Assembly (NCBI GenBank): GCA_003252105.1 | Contig: QKDL01000032.1 | Span: forward strand, 1-56,005 | Reading direction: 5' to 3' | From: Arcobacter sp. | GTDB lineage: Bacteria > Campylobacterota > Campylobacteria > Campylobacterales > Arcobacteraceae | DNA length: 56,005 nt | Shown: piece by piece, positions 1 to 8,645 of the stretch | How positions within the stretch are numbered: position 1 is the stretch's first letter | Layout: each line of letters opens with the position of its first letter | Position numbers and translations under genes: made by a program | The notes under the pieces: model-generated | Seen by the model: the letters and a program-made list of their open reading frames with translations, nothing else | Database searches by the model: none | Told to the model about the DNA's origin: nothing

Positions 1-420
1 AACACTCGGCTTCTCAAATGCGGGAAGGTGGGAAATTGACCTTTACATTTTTTTATACCATTTTATTTTAGTTGGTGTAATACTCAATTTACATTGGAAA
101 GTTTGCGGCTAAAGTATTTGTCCAGACTTTGTTGAAGCCGGAAGTTTTCTAATTATTTTCGGAAAAGACCGAGGAATGTTCGAAGATATAAAAGGTGACT
201 GAATGTCACGTTTTATATCAAGTCCCGCAGGTCAGAAAGTAATTAGACAACTGGAGGGAACTTTAGCTTCGACAACCGTCTGGTTGCTTTTTGTCTTACT
301 TTTTACAACTAAAAAGTAAGAAAGCGGAGAGCTTTGCTCTACAAGACATTAAAACTATTCAAAACTCTTTTGAGTTTAACAACCCTTTCTAACCCAAACC
401 AAAAACCAAAAACCAAAAAA
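1..420. other. Hairpin-rich stretch without a recognised gene
   Basis: No known protein or RNA family was recognised here. The first 300 bases look richer in G and C than the flanking genes. Five inverted repeats follow one another: 185-193 with 211-219 (inner arm 195-199 with 205-209), 273-277 with 282-286, 295-304 with 311-320 (10 bp), 328-332 with 336-340, and 362-367 with 372-377. One frame is open from the left edge to a TAA at 110-112 (36 codons, partly hydrophobic), so the tail of a gene outside the window is possible. I compared it by eye with tmRNA, RNase P RNA and 5S rRNA signatures and saw no match. Confidence 0.4.
203..319 (+). CDS. Possible 38-residue small protein with one hydrophobic segment
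   Basis: An ATG at 203 follows a purine-rich AAAGGTG stretch at a plausible ribosome-binding distance and opens a 38-codon frame ending in TAA at 317-319. The product would begin MSRFISSPAGQKVIRQLEG and end in a hydrophobic stretch (TTVWLLFVLLF) followed by lysines, as in a tiny membrane protein. The frame overlaps hairpins at 185-219 and 295-320, so the region may instead be a structured RNA and the frame a coincidence. No homologue was recognised. Confidence 0.25.
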   Translation: MSRFISSPAGQKVIRQLEGTLASTTVWLLFVLLFTTKK

Positions 421-452
421 AAAGGGTTTGAAGCCTAAACTTCAAACCCTTT
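421..452 (-). terminator. Intrinsic terminator of the rplT operon
   Basis: A perfect 13-bp stem (421-433 with 440-452) has a six-base loop. Read on the minus strand, it follows the rplT stop codon by 24 bases and is followed by a run of T. The plus-strand side is also T-rich, so it could act in both directions. Confidence 0.85.
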
Positions 453-476
453 TTTATTTTGCAAATTTATTATAAA

Positions 477-836
477 TTATGCTGCTAATGCATTTTTAGC
501 TGAAACTACTAATGTTGCAAAACCTTCTGCATCATTCATAGCCATATCAGCTAAGATTTTTCTATCTAATTCAATATTAGCTAATTTAAGACCATTCATA
601 AATCTTGAATAGTTAATATCATTTAATCTACAAGCAGCATTGATTCTGATAATCCAAAGCTTTCTGATATCTCTTTTTTTCTGTTTTCTATCTCTAAATG
701 CATATACTAAAGATCTTTCTAATTGTTCTTTAGCTTTTCTAAAGTGTTTACTTCTACCGCTATAAAAACCTCTAGCAGCTTTTAAAACTTTCTTATGTCT
801 TCTTCTTCTTACTACACCAGTTTTAACTCTAGGCAT
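477..836 (-). CDS. rplT: 50S ribosomal protein L20
   Basis: Bacterial ribosomal protein bL20, a primary binder of 23S rRNA domain II that is needed early in large-subunit assembly. The 119-residue product has the usual length and the family signature: basic N-terminus [19 protein letters not shown], then [16 protein letters not shown] and the [20 protein letters not shown] block. It is the last gene of thrS-infC-rpmI-rplT and is followed by a strong terminator. In other bacteria L20 represses this operon by binding a 23S-like structure in its mRNA. Here two small hairpins lie in the rpmI-rplT spacer, but whether L20 binds them cannot be judged by eye. Confidence 0.98.
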   Translation of the reverse strand: MPRVKTGVVRRRRHKKVLKAARGFYSGRSKHFRKAKEQLERSLVYAFRDRKQKKRDIRKLWIIRINAACRLNDINYSRFMNGLKLANIELDRKILADMAMNDAEGFATLVVSAKNALAA

Positions 837-873
837 ATTATTCCTTTCTTTACCGTATTTTTTTTAATAGGTG

Positions 874-907
874 TCGATTGTTTAATCGAACTTGTCCACT
901 TTGTGGA
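874..907 (-). promoter_or_regulatory. Tandem hairpins in the rpmI-rplT spacer
   Basis: Two adjacent short stem-loops lie between rpmI and rplT: 874-879 with 884-889 (TCGATT/AATCGA) and 895-899 with 903-907 (TCCAC/GTGGA). They are in the rplT leader, about 40-70 bases upstream of its start. They may be an L20 autoregulatory target or a processing site. This is inference from position only. Confidence 0.35.
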
Positions 908-933
908 GGGACTATGTAATTAACTTTTTGTTA

Positions 934-1131
934 TTACGCTTTGTTTAACATCATTTTTACTCTTGCAGTATCTACGTCTGCAACAGTTTGAGGACCTCTT
1001 AGGTCTCTTTTTCTTTTTTGAGATTTTTTAGTTAAGATGTGGCTTCTAAAAGCTGATCCTCTTTTAATAGAACCATTCTTTTTTACTTTAAATCTTTTTA
1101 AAGCACCACTAACTGATTTCATCTTTGGCAT
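934..1131 (-). CDS. rpmI: 50S ribosomal protein L35
   Basis: Bacterial ribosomal protein bL35, a 65-residue, very basic protein of the large subunit. The family pattern is clear: [19 protein letters not shown], then an [16 protein letters not shown] block. The ATG start is preceded by AGAAAGGA at a suitable distance. It sits between infC and rplT, the conserved order in bacteria. The 154-base gap upstream holds a hairpin just after infC and may contain an additional promoter. Confidence 0.97.
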   Translation of the reverse strand: MPKMKSVSGALKRFKVKKNGSIKRGSAFRSHILTKKSQKRKRDLRGPQTVADVDTARVKMMLNKA

Positions 1132-1241
1132 TGTGGATTCCTTTCTAACAAATTTGCATTTCCATTTTATTTTATGAAAAAGTTTGAGATTTTACTTAAA
1201 AATAGCTTTAATAAAGTTTAAATAAAGTTATAATAGGGGAG

Positions 1242-1268
1242 AAGAAAAGAGGTAGAGACTCTTTTCTT
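1242..1268 (-). terminator. Hairpin downstream of infC
   Basis: A 10-bp purine/pyrimidine stem (1242-1251 with 1259-1268) lies 17 bases after the infC stop. It lacks a clear T-run on the minus strand, so it may be a partial terminator or an RNA-processing hairpin between infC and rpmI rather than a full stop. Confidence 0.4.
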
Positions 1269-1285
1269 TCAAAAGATTTTAGGTA

Positions 1286-1825
1286 TTAGTTTTTATGATG
1301 TTCATTTTTTGGAACAACATTCATATTTACAAATCTTCCTTCTTGTTTAGGTTCAGAATCTCTTGTAGCATACTCTTCAATCATTGGCCATACTCTTTCA
1401 AGTACTTCAACTCCACCTTCTGGATGAGCCATCTCTCTTCCTTTTAAGAATACTCTACATTTTACATGATACCCTTTTTCAAGGAATTCAATAATATGTT
1501 TAACTTTATAGTTAATATCATTTTCTGCAATTTTTACAGAAAATTTAACTTCTTTTACTACGATAACTTTTTGTTTTTTCTTAGCATCTTTTTTCTTTTT
1601 TTCTAGTTGGTATCTAAATTTACCATAATCCATAATTTTTGCAACAGGTGGATTTGCATCGGGTGCTATTAAAACTAAATCAAGTCCTAATTCATCTGCT
1701 GTTGCTTGTGCATCTCGTGTTGATATAATTCCATAATTCGTTCCATCATCATTCATACACCTAACTTCATTTACTGTGATATCTTCATTCATTATCACAT
1801 CATTTTTTTTCTTGTCTCTACTCAA
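1286..1825 (-). CDS. infC: Translation initiation factor IF-3
   Basis: IF-3 binds the 30S subunit, prevents premature joining of subunits and proofreads the start codon and initiator tRNA. The 179-residue product shows the N domain ([18 protein letters not shown] to [20 protein letters not shown]), a lysine-rich linker, and the C domain with the [20 protein letters not shown] and [10 protein letters not shown] segments. The chosen start is TTG at 1825, with a GGGAG Shine-Dalgarno about seven bases upstream. It overlaps the thrS stop by four bases (TTGA). A downstream ATG at codon 12 would remove a basic tail and is less well placed. A non-ATG start in infC recalls the autoregulated AUU start of E. 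coli infC. Confidence 0.96.
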   Translation of the reverse strand: MSRDKKKNDVIMNEDITVNEVRCMNDDGTNYGIISTRDAQATADELGLDLVLIAPDANPPVAKIMDYGKFRYQLEKKKKDAKKKQKVIVVKEVKFSVKIAENDINYKVKHIIEFLEKGYHVKCRVFLKGREMAHPEGGVEVLERVWPMIEEYATRDSEPKQEGRFVNMNVVPKNEHHKN

Positions 1826-3630
1826 ATTTTACTCCCAGTTTTTAAATTATTTAACATTGTAAAGAATTCATCTTTACTCATATTAGACTGTTCTCTTTTT
1901 CTTCTATCTCTTAAAGCGATTGCTTGGTTTTCAACCTCTTCATCACCTATTACAACAATCATTGGTACTCTTTGTTTTTCCGCCATTCTAATTCTTTTAT
2001 TTAAACTTTCGTTCATATCAAAGATTTTAGAGTCAATATCATTATATAACAACTCTTTTTGTAAAGTTTTTGCATACTCAACATGTGGTTGCGCGATTGG
2101 TACAAAAATAACTTGTGTTGGTGCAATAATAAATGGAAACTCTCCTGCACAGTGTTCTGTTAAGATACCAATAAATCTTTCAAAAGAACCAAGAATAGCT
2201 CTGTGAATCATCACTGGTTGTTCTTTTTCACCTTTGTCATTGATATATTCCATCTCAAATCTTGAAGGTAAGTTCATATCAACTTGAACTGTACCACATT
2301 GCCATTTTCTTCCGATGGCATCTAAGATTTTAATATCGATTTTTGGACCATAAAATGCTCCTCCACCCTCATCGATACCATATTCAAGACCTTCTGAATC
2401 AAGTGCATTCATAATACCTTGAGTTGTTGCTTCCCAAAATGCATCATCACCGATAGCTTTTTCAGGTTTTGTTGAAACTTCCATTTCGTATTTGAAATCA
2501 AATAGTTTCATTAAACTATCAACAAACTCTAATACATCAATAATTACATCTTTTACTTGAGAAGGTAAACAGAAAATATGTGCATCATCTTGAGTAAACT
2601 CTCTTACCCTAAATAATCCATGCATAGCACCACTTAACTCATGTCTATGTACAACTCCATATTCAAAAAATTTCATTGGTAGATCTTTATATGATACTAA
2701 GTCATTTTTAAATATTTGAATATGCCCAACGCAGTTCATAGGTTTGATACCATACTCTTGCTCATCAATAGTTGTAAAATACATATTCTCTTTATAGTTA
2801 GCATAGTGACCTGATTTTACCCATTGGTTAGCTTTTAAAATCTCTGGACCACGAACAGGCTCATAACCTCTTATTCTATGCGCTTTATATAAAAGTTGTT
2901 CAAGTTTTCCCCTAAGTCTTGCACCATTTGGTAACCACAATGGAAGACCAGCTCCTATATCATCATTGAAAGTAAAAAGCTCTAATTCAGTACCAAGTTT
3001 TCTATGGTCTCTTTTTTTAGCTTCTTCAAGCATTTTTATATAATCATTTAATTCTTTTTTGTCAAAAAATGCAATACCATAAATTCTAGTAATCATCTCA
3101 TTTTTTTCATCACCACCAAGGTAAGCACCAGCTACACGCGTTAGTTTAAAACTTCTAATCATTCTAGTATTTGGTACGTGTGGACCTCTACATAGGTCTT
3201 CAAAATCACCTTGTTTGTATAGAGTTAAGGTATCATCTTTTATATTTTTTAATACAGCTTGTTTTAGTTCATCATTTGCAAATTTTTCTTCTATTTGTTC
3301 TCTTGTAGCTTCATATCTTTCTATATTTAGCTTAGCATTTGCCAGTTCTTTCATCTTCTTTTCAATTTTAGGAAGATCTTCATCAGAGATTTTTTCAGCT
3401 ACTTTAAAATCGTAATAAAATCCCTCTTTTACAACTGGTCCAACAAAGAATTTTGCTTCTGGATAAAGTTCTTTTATTGCTTGAGCCATTAAGTGAGCGC
3501 AAGAGTGTCGAAGTATCTCTAGAGATTGTGGCGAGTTATCAGCTTTAATCTCATCTCCACTTAAGTTTAAAGCCTCTGCAGTTTGAAGGTCATAGATTTG
3601 ACCATCTTTCAAAATACCAATTGGTTCCAA
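1822..3630 (-). CDS. thrS: Threonyl-tRNA synthetase
   Basis: Class II aminoacyl-tRNA synthetase that charges tRNA-Thr in the cytoplasm and hydrolyses mischarged Ser-tRNA. The editing domain is marked by HSCAH at residues 42-46 and a later CRGPH. The catalytic core has the zinc cysteine in MNCVGH, motif 2 ([12 protein letters not shown]) and motif 3 ([12 protein letters not shown]), followed by an anticodon-binding domain. At 602 residues it is about 40 shorter than the E. coli enzyme because only about 40 residues precede the editing domain, so the N-terminal TGS-like domain is reduced or absent. The start is TTG, with AAAAGGAAA five bases upstream. It is first in the thrS-infC-rpmI-rplT cluster. 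Confidence 0.97.
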   Translation of the reverse strand: MEPIGILKDGQIYDLQTAEALNLSGDEIKADNSPQSLEILRHSCAHLMAQAIKELYPEAKFFVGPVVKEGFYYDFKVAEKISDEDLPKIEKKMKELANAKLNIERYEATREQIEEKFANDELKQAVLKNIKDDTLTLYKQGDFEDLCRGPHVPNTRMIRSFKLTRVAGAYLGGDEKNEMITRIYGIAFFDKKELNDYIKMLEEAKKRDHRKLGTELELFTFNDDIGAGLPLWLPNGARLRGKLEQLLYKAHRIRGYEPVRGPEILKANQWVKSGHYANYKENMYFTTIDEQEYGIKPMNCVGHIQIFKNDLVSYKDLPMKFFEYGVVHRHELSGAMHGLFRVREFTQDDAHIFCLPSQVKDVIIDVLEFVDSLMKLFDFKYEMEVSTKPEKAIGDDAFWEATTQGIMNALDSEGLEYGIDEGGGAFYGPKIDIKILDAIGRKWQCGTVQVDMNLPSRFEMEYINDKGEKEQPVMIHRAILGSFERFIGILTEHCAGEFPFIIAPTQVIFVPIAQPHVEYAKTLQKELLYNDIDSKIFDMNESLNKRIRMAEKQRVPMIVVIGDEEVENQAIALRDRRKREQSNMSKDEFFTMLNNLKTGSKI

Positions 3631-3794
3631 TAATTTCCTTTTCTTAATGTTTTTTATATAAAAATTGTTTAAAATTCTTACATTTTATCGCAAAAGCACT
3701 TAAATTTGTTCTTAGACCTTAATAAAAAATATACTATTTACTAATTTATGTTTCATTTTCTATTTTTTGAATGTTGTTTTTTAAAAAAATTTGT

Positions 3795-3800
3795 TAAAAT
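3795..3800 (+). promoter_or_regulatory. Possible -10 element of a leaderless transcript
   Basis: TAAAAT lies only five bases before the ATG at 3806, which has no recognisable Shine-Dalgarno sequence. If this is the -10 box, transcription would begin at or next to the start codon. A-rich DNA precedes it and no -35 box is obvious. Confidence 0.35.
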
Positions 3801-3805
3801 AAATC

Positions 3806-4333
3806 ATGATTTTAAACTTGTCACAAATAAAAACAGAAGCCATACTATTGTTTTGTAAAGATTTAATCTCTTCATATAAAGATAAAGAAGAGAATTTTTT
3901 CGATATTGATAAAGAAATAAATCAATACATAAATAAAATATCAGAAGATATGTACAAACAATTGATAAATTGTACTTTTCCAAATGAATATTATATAAAA
4001 AACTCAAATCACTATAGAATAAGAGCAATTTTAGATACTTATGATTTTATAAATAAACAATTATCTTTGGAGTTAAAAGAGGGTACACCTTTTAATCCAG
4101 CAATGTTATATTTTTCATTGTTAGCTGTTTGGTTTAAAGAGTTAGACAAAGAGAGTAAATCTAAACAATATATATTTTTTACAATCTATCCATATGGAAA
4201 TGTATATGATAAGTTATTGATAAATATAAAAGATGAAAGTTTTAAAAAACTAAATATCTCTATGATTGAAATAGCAGAAAAAATAATTTATAGAGTTGAT
4301 AATTTTTCTTTTTTAAATAAAAAGAGAGGTTAA
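3806..4333 (+). CDS. Hypothetical protein, 175 residues
   Basis: I do not recognise the family. The product is soluble, acidic to neutral and predicted mainly helical, with no signal peptide or membrane segment and no evident catalytic motif. Its base composition matches the AT-rich surroundings. It is transcribed alone, diverging from thrS and converging on the porin-like gene. Its stop codon lies in the loop of a shared terminator. The ATG at 3806 lacks a ribosome-binding site and sits next to a -10-like TAAAAT, which suggests leaderless translation. The length and steady amino-acid composition argue for a real gene. Confidence 0.7.
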   Translation: MILNLSQIKTEAILLFCKDLISSYKDKEENFFDIDKEINQYINKISEDMYKQLINCTFPNEYYIKNSNHYRIRAILDTYDFINKQLSLELKEGTPFNPAMLYFSLLAVWFKELDKESKSKQYIFFTIYPYGNVYDKLLINIKDESFKKLNISMIEIAEKIIYRVDNFSFLNKKRG

Positions 4334-4344
4334 ACTCTCTTTTT
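4319..4344. terminator. Bidirectional terminator between convergent genes
   Basis: A perfect 10-bp stem (4319-4328 with 4335-4344) with a six-base loop has an A-run on one side and a T-run on the other. It can end both the plus-strand hypothetical gene and the minus-strand porin-like gene. Confidence 0.8.
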
Positions 4345-4345
4345 A

Positions 4346-5902
4346 TTAAAATCTATATCTCATATATGCTTTTATATCTTGAGCTTCTTTAACTGGGTCT
4401 TGTCCCATTGCTACAGCTTGACTCATTGTCATAGGTGCACCTTCTGCTCCAAAGAATGAATTACTTCCTGTATAATCATATTTGATATATGTATAACTTA
4501 ATCCAAAACTTAAAGCATCAGTGATTTTTTGATTTCTATAAATCTCCCATGCTGTACCACGTGCTGCAATTTTAGAACCAGCCATAGTATCTTCACCATA
4601 AGTCATAGATCTCCAGTATTTACTACCTTTATTCCATTCAATACCAATTCTAGAATCACTAGGGCTTATAGGACATGGAGCATTTACTCCTAACCAAAAT
4701 GAGTGACCAGTTTCAGAATCTGTAGAACCTAACATACCTAATGCATTAGGGTGTGTTTTTGACATAGCAGCAGATGCAAATACTACTGTATTATCTAAAT
4801 AATCAGAGATTCCATCACCAATACCATCAACTTTGAATAAAACAGTTGCAAAATCAATATCTCCAACATCTTGGAATGATAAATTACCATATGCATCCAT
4901 TTGTTGAGATGGAGTAGTAGCTGACATCATTGCCATATTATAAGACATTAGTTGAGAACCTGTATATCCTATTAGATTCCAAGCTCTTGCAAAGTTTGTA
5001 TGAACAGAGTATTGTCCATCATCATATGGTACAAAAATAAATCCAGCCATATCTATATTTGGATTTTTTGTATCATCATTTGCATAGTCTGTACCATCAA
5101 ATTGGAATCTTGGTTTAGCATTTGTTAAACCTCTACCTGCACAAAATTTCCACCACATACCTGGAACGCCTGTGATTTTATCTAAATCAAATTTTGCACT
5201 AATCCCATCAAACTCAACATTTACTGTATGAGATAAAGGAGATTTTCTTGGTTGGTCTGCTCTTAAGTTGATTCCTAAACCATCAGTTGATGGTCTTCTA
5301 CCTACTGAAACTGCCCATGGAATATTTTTATTTCCAAATAGTGCATCATTTTTATATAACCAGTATGCTTCTTTTACTTTTACAGTATTATCTATAGCAT
5401 TTTCGTTTGTTAACCAGTCAAAGTCTGCATATCCTGGGTTTGTATTTGATTGAGAGTGGTTTGCAGTATCCCCATAAGCTTTGTTATAAGATAATAAACC
5501 TTGGAAGATTGAGTTTTTGTCTGCTTGATAAGCCATACCTAACAATAATCTATTTGACATAAATGCATTGTTTTTTGATTTTGCACCAGATGCATGTTTG
5601 TATTGGATATTGTCAATTTGAGTTCTAAAATCAACATCCCATTTAATATTGTCGTTTGCATCATGAGCTTTCACTTCATTTATTTTTTCATAGTTTTTAG
5701 CAACTTTTTTTTCAAGTTTTTTAAATCTTGCATCAGTTGTATCACTACCACCTTGAGTTTGATTAAGTTTATTTTCTAATGCTGTAATTTGAGCTTTTAA
5801 AGCCTCAATTTGTTTCATCATCTCTTCATTTGAAATAGTTCCTGCAAAAAGAGAAGAACAAACAGCAGCAGAAGTCAATAAACCTATTAATGACTTTTTC
5901 AT
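4346..5902 (-). CDS. Porin-like outer-membrane protein
   Basis: A 518-residue secreted protein, probably an outer-membrane beta-barrel. Residues 1-20 form a signal peptide (MKKSLIGLLTSAAVCSSLFA). Residues 25-80 are a predicted coiled coil, as in porins anchored to peptidoglycan. The rest is rich in aromatic residues and alternating strands and ends in YMRYRF with a C-terminal phenylalanine typical of BamA substrates. Tracts rich in Asp, Asn and Gly would be loops. It resembles the uncharacterised porin-like families (DUF3373-type) common in Campylobacterota, though that assignment is from memory. It is a single gene with a good AAGGA ribosome-binding site and a shared terminator. The substrate is unknown. 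Confidence 0.8.
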   Translation of the reverse strand: MKKSLIGLLTSAAVCSSLFAGTISNEEMMKQIEALKAQITALENKLNQTQGGSDTTDARFKKLEKKVAKNYEKINEVKAHDANDNIKWDVDFRTQIDNIQYKHASGAKSKNNAFMSNRLLLGMAYQADKNSIFQGLLSYNKAYGDTANHSQSNTNPGYADFDWLTNENAIDNTVKVKEAYWLYKNDALFGNKNIPWAVSVGRRPSTDGLGINLRADQPRKSPLSHTVNVEFDGISAKFDLDKITGVPGMWWKFCAGRGLTNAKPRFQFDGTDYANDDTKNPNIDMAGFIFVPYDDGQYSVHTNFARAWNLIGYTGSQLMSYNMAMMSATTPSQQMDAYGNLSFQDVGDIDFATVLFKVDGIGDGISDYLDNTVVFASAAMSKTHPNALGMLGSTDSETGHSFWLGVNAPCPISPSDSRIGIEWNKGSKYWRSMTYGEDTMAGSKIAARGTAWEIYRNQKITDALSFGLSYTYIKYDYTGSNSFFGAEGAPMTMSQAVAMGQDPVKEAQDIKAYMRYRF

Positions 5903-6046
5903 TGTATATCCTTTTGTGTGTATGTGTATTATAAAATTTTAATCCTATTAAGATTAAGAATGTATAAATTTGAATAGATATTCACAACAAATTCAAATAT
6001 TCAAAAATATTATAAACTTGTGTTAAAATAATTATAAGAAGGTTTA

Positions 6047-6070
6047 ATATTAGGGTAAAAACCCTAATAT
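6047..6070 (-). terminator. Hairpin after the cytochrome-like gene
   Basis: A 9-bp perfect stem (6047-6055 with 6062-6070) and six-base loop lies eight bases past the stop codon at 6078. The following minus-strand sequence is only moderately T-rich, so termination strength is uncertain. Confidence 0.5.
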
Positions 6071-6077
6071 AAAAAGA

Positions 6078-6401
6078 TTAACAAGATGGAACATTTCCTG
6101 AATCATTAGCATATTCATATGAAAAATCATAAATATGTTGAATCCAAGAATCTTTAACATCTTCCTCTTTTACGTTTGGACAAATTTTGATTAATTCTTC
6201 TTTGAATTTTCCATTGTTCATTATAGTTTCCCACTCATCCTGAGAATGTTTTGCTGCAAACTTTGCTCCGTTGAAACCACAAGCAGATTTAAACTTTTTA
6301 ATAAATAGTTTTTGTCCCTTTACTGGATCTGCTGATGCAGTAGTTGTTGCAATACCTAAAACTAAACCAGCAGCCATTGCAATTTTTAATAATTTTGTCA
6401 T
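6078..6401 (-). CDS. Small periplasmic cytochrome-c-like protein lacking the haem motif
   Basis: A 107-residue exported protein. Residues 1-24 are a signal peptide ending in TASA. The mature part begins DPVKGQKLFIKKFKSACGFNGAKFAAKH, which recalls the start of a class I cytochrome c (GxxLF...C), but the CxxCH haem attachment motif is not present. Cysteines lie at 41, 74 and 107. DEWETIMNNGKF also resembles a cytochrome-c helix. It may be a degenerate cytochrome that no longer binds haem covalently, or a metal or redox protein using the cysteines. It is a single gene with an AGGAG ribosome-binding site. The function is not known from sequence. Confidence 0.7.
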   Translation of the reverse strand: MTKLLKIAMAAGLVLGIATTTASADPVKGQKLFIKKFKSACGFNGAKFAAKHSQDEWETIMNNGKFKEELIKICPNVKEEDVKDSWIQHIYDFSYEYANDSGNVPSC

Positions 6402-6494
6402 TATATTTCTCCTAATCTATATTCTGATATAATAATTATAACACATCAATATAAAAAATATCTTATAAATTTTAATAATAAAAGTGAATAAAAC

Positions 6495-7823
6495 GTGAAA
6501 TACTTTATCCTAAAAGAAATAATAAATTATTTAAATAAAAATGCCCAGAATATAAAGCTTATAAAAAGAATTGATATCAATACAATTATAATAGAATTTA
6601 ATAATTCAAACAAAATCTATTTTGATTTATCAAAAGGAAACAGTTTAGTATATAAGAAAAATGGGGATACTCAATCAAAAAGAGATTTTAATGCTCCTTT
6701 TGATGTAGTTTTACAAAAAAGATTTACTAATTCAAAAATAGAAAACATTGAGTTATATAATGATGATAAAATAATTAATATAAAAGTAACCTCTTCGTCT
6801 TCTTATAAAAAACTCACTTCAATTTTACAATTAGAGTTTACAGGTAAATATACAAACATAATAATTCTTGATGAAAATAGGACAATTTTAGAAGCACTAA
6901 GGCATATAGATGAAGATTCTTCAAGTAGGGTAGTAAAAGTTGGAATAAAATTAGATGAGATACCAAAACAAAGTTTTGTTCCTAAAATAGAAAAAATAGA
7001 AAATATTGAAGAGTTTTTATATGAAGTTTATGAAGAGATTGAAAAGAAAAATCTTTCAAATTATAAAAAACAAAAAATCTCTCAACTTACAAAAAAACTA
7101 AAAAAATTACAAAATACTTATAAAGGTTTACCTAAAAAAGAGGAATTAGAAGATGAATCAAATAGCTTATATGAGAAAGCAAATTTAATCTTAGCAAATT
7201 TACATCAAATTAAACCTTATCAAAAAGTATTAAAAGTATTTGATTATTCTGGTAATGAAGTAGAAATAGAGTTAAATCATTTAGTTGCTGCATCAACTTT
7301 TTCAAATGAACTTTTTAAAAAAGCAAAAAGAGCAAAACATAAAGCAAATAATATAAAAATTGAAAAAGATAATTTAGAAGAAAAAATTGAGTTTTTAAAA
7401 CGAATGATAAAAAATATTGAGGATTCAAATAGTATTGATGACATTGAGTTTTTATATCCAAAAAAACAAAAAAATCAAGCGAAAGTTAAAAAAGCACAAA
7501 ACTATGAGAGTTTCTTTTTTAGTGGCTATAAGATTATGTTAGGGACAAGCGAAAGGGAAAATATCTACTTACTAGAAAACAGTAAAGCTAGTGATTTTTG
7601 GTTTCATTTAAAAGATGCACCATCATGTCATGTAATAGTACAAAATAGCAAAAAAACTATTCCAGAAAATGTGATTGAAAAGGCAGCAGCATTATGTGCC
7701 AAATTTTCAACAGATCATAGTGGAAACTATTTGGTTGATTATACCCAAAGAAGAAATGTAAAAATCCAAAATGGAGCAAATGTTTTATATAATCCATACA
7801 CCACTATAGGTGTTAGGATTTAA
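6495..7823 (+). CDS. rqcH: NFACT-family protein (RqcH-like)
   Basis: A 442-residue member of the NFACT/RqcH family. In B. subtilis RqcH binds stalled 50S-peptidyl-tRNA complexes and adds C-terminal alanine tails that mark the chains for proteolysis. The NFACT-N domain covers about residues 1-180 (LEFTGKYTNIIILDENRTILEALRHI), a coiled coil covers about 190-330, and the C-terminal NFACT-R domain carries ASDFWFHLKDAPSCHVIV. It is shorter than the roughly 570-residue Firmicute proteins, so the middle helix-hairpin-helix part is reduced. Where the family has an Asp-Arg motif, this protein appears to have DDK. It is a single plus-strand gene; alanine tailing activity is inferred from family only. 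Confidence 0.85.
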   Translation: MKYFILKEIINYLNKNAQNIKLIKRIDINTIIIEFNNSNKIYFDLSKGNSLVYKKNGDTQSKRDFNAPFDVVLQKRFTNSKIENIELYNDDKIINIKVTSSSSYKKLTSILQLEFTGKYTNIIILDENRTILEALRHIDEDSSSRVVKVGIKLDEIPKQSFVPKIEKIENIEEFLYEVYEEIEKKNLSNYKKQKISQLTKKLKKLQNTYKGLPKKEELEDESNSLYEKANLILANLHQIKPYQKVLKVFDYSGNEVEIELNHLVAASTFSNELFKKAKRAKHKANNIKIEKDNLEEKIEFLKRMIKNIEDSNSIDDIEFLYPKKQKNQAKVKKAQNYESFFFSGYKIMLGTSERENIYLLENSKASDFWFHLKDAPSCHVIVQNSKKTIPENVIEKAAALCAKFSTDHSGNYLVDYTQRRNVKIQNGANVLYNPYTTIGVRI

Positions 7824-7886
7824 TAAAATAATAAAAAAAGCCAAGTTTTTGTATAATCAATCTTTATACTAAAATTTGGAATTAAT

Positions 7887-8645
7887 ATGACAGAAATAAT
7901 TAAATCAAGTTCAATAAGGATAAAGACTGGTATTGTACTTATTTTAGCAGTTTTAATCATTGGCTATATTGACTCATTTTTTATTATGTGGCTACTTTTT
8001 GGAGCTTTACTTGTAATATCAATCAATGAATCAATGAAACTATACAAGATGAAAAGTGATCAAGTTTATTTGTATAGTGGTGCTTTATGGTTTTGTGCTT
8101 ATTTTTATCCATCTCCTGAAGATTTGATTTTTGCTCTTGCTATAATTTATGCCTCTATTCTAGCATATACTAAAAACTTAGACAAAAAGTTGTTTATGGT
8201 ACTTTTATATCCAACTGCTTCATTTTTATTTTTATTAGCTTTATACAATGAATTTACAGTATTTTCTTTATTATGGTTATTAGTAATAGTCGCTGGTGCA
8301 GATGTTGGAGCATATTTTACTGGTCGTGCTATAGGAAAAACAAAATTTTGTGAAACAAGTCCAAATAAAACAATTGAAGGTGTTATTGGAGGTGTTGTAG
8401 TTGCAACAATTTTAGGTGTAATTTTTGCAATTGACAATGTATCTGTTTTTGGAAGTATTGTTATCTCTATTGTAGTTGCCTTAGCTTCTGTATTTGGAGA
8501 TTTATTTGAAAGCTTCTTAAAAAGAGAAGCTGAGGTTAAAGATAGTGGAAATATTTTGCCAGGACATGGAGGTATTTTAGATAGAACTGATGGATACCTT
8601 TTTGGTAGTGTTATTATGTTAGTTATTTTACGAGCTGTAATGTGA
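7887..8645 (+). CDS. cdsA: Phosphatidate cytidylyltransferase
   Basis: An integral inner-membrane enzyme that makes CDP-diacylglycerol from phosphatidic acid and CTP, the entry to phospholipid synthesis. The 252-residue protein has about seven hydrophobic segments and the CdsA signature near the C-terminus: SFLKREAEVKDSGN followed by LPGHGGILDRTDGY, including the metal- and substrate-binding Asp residues. The stop codon overlaps the GTG start of dxr by four bases (GTGA), so the two genes are translationally coupled, a common pairing in bacteria. Confidence 0.96.
   Translation: MTEIIKSSSIRIKTGIVLILAVLIIGYIDSFFIMWLLFGALLVISINESMKLYKMKSDQVYLYSGALWFCAYFYPSPEDLIFALAIIYASILAYTKNLDKKLFMVLLYPTASFLFLLALYNEFTVFSLLWLLVIVAGADVGAYFTGRAIGKTKFCETSPNKTIEGVIGGVVVATILGVIFAIDNVSVFGSIVISIVVALASVFGDLFESFLKREAEVKDSGNILPGHGGILDRTDGYLFGSVIMLVILRAVM

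Noticed and set aside
1..320. tmRNA, RNase P RNA, 5S rRNA or 23S rRNA end in the left-edge region
   Set aside because: Hairpins and raised GC suggested a structured RNA, but none of the conserved sequence signatures of these RNAs was found on either strand.
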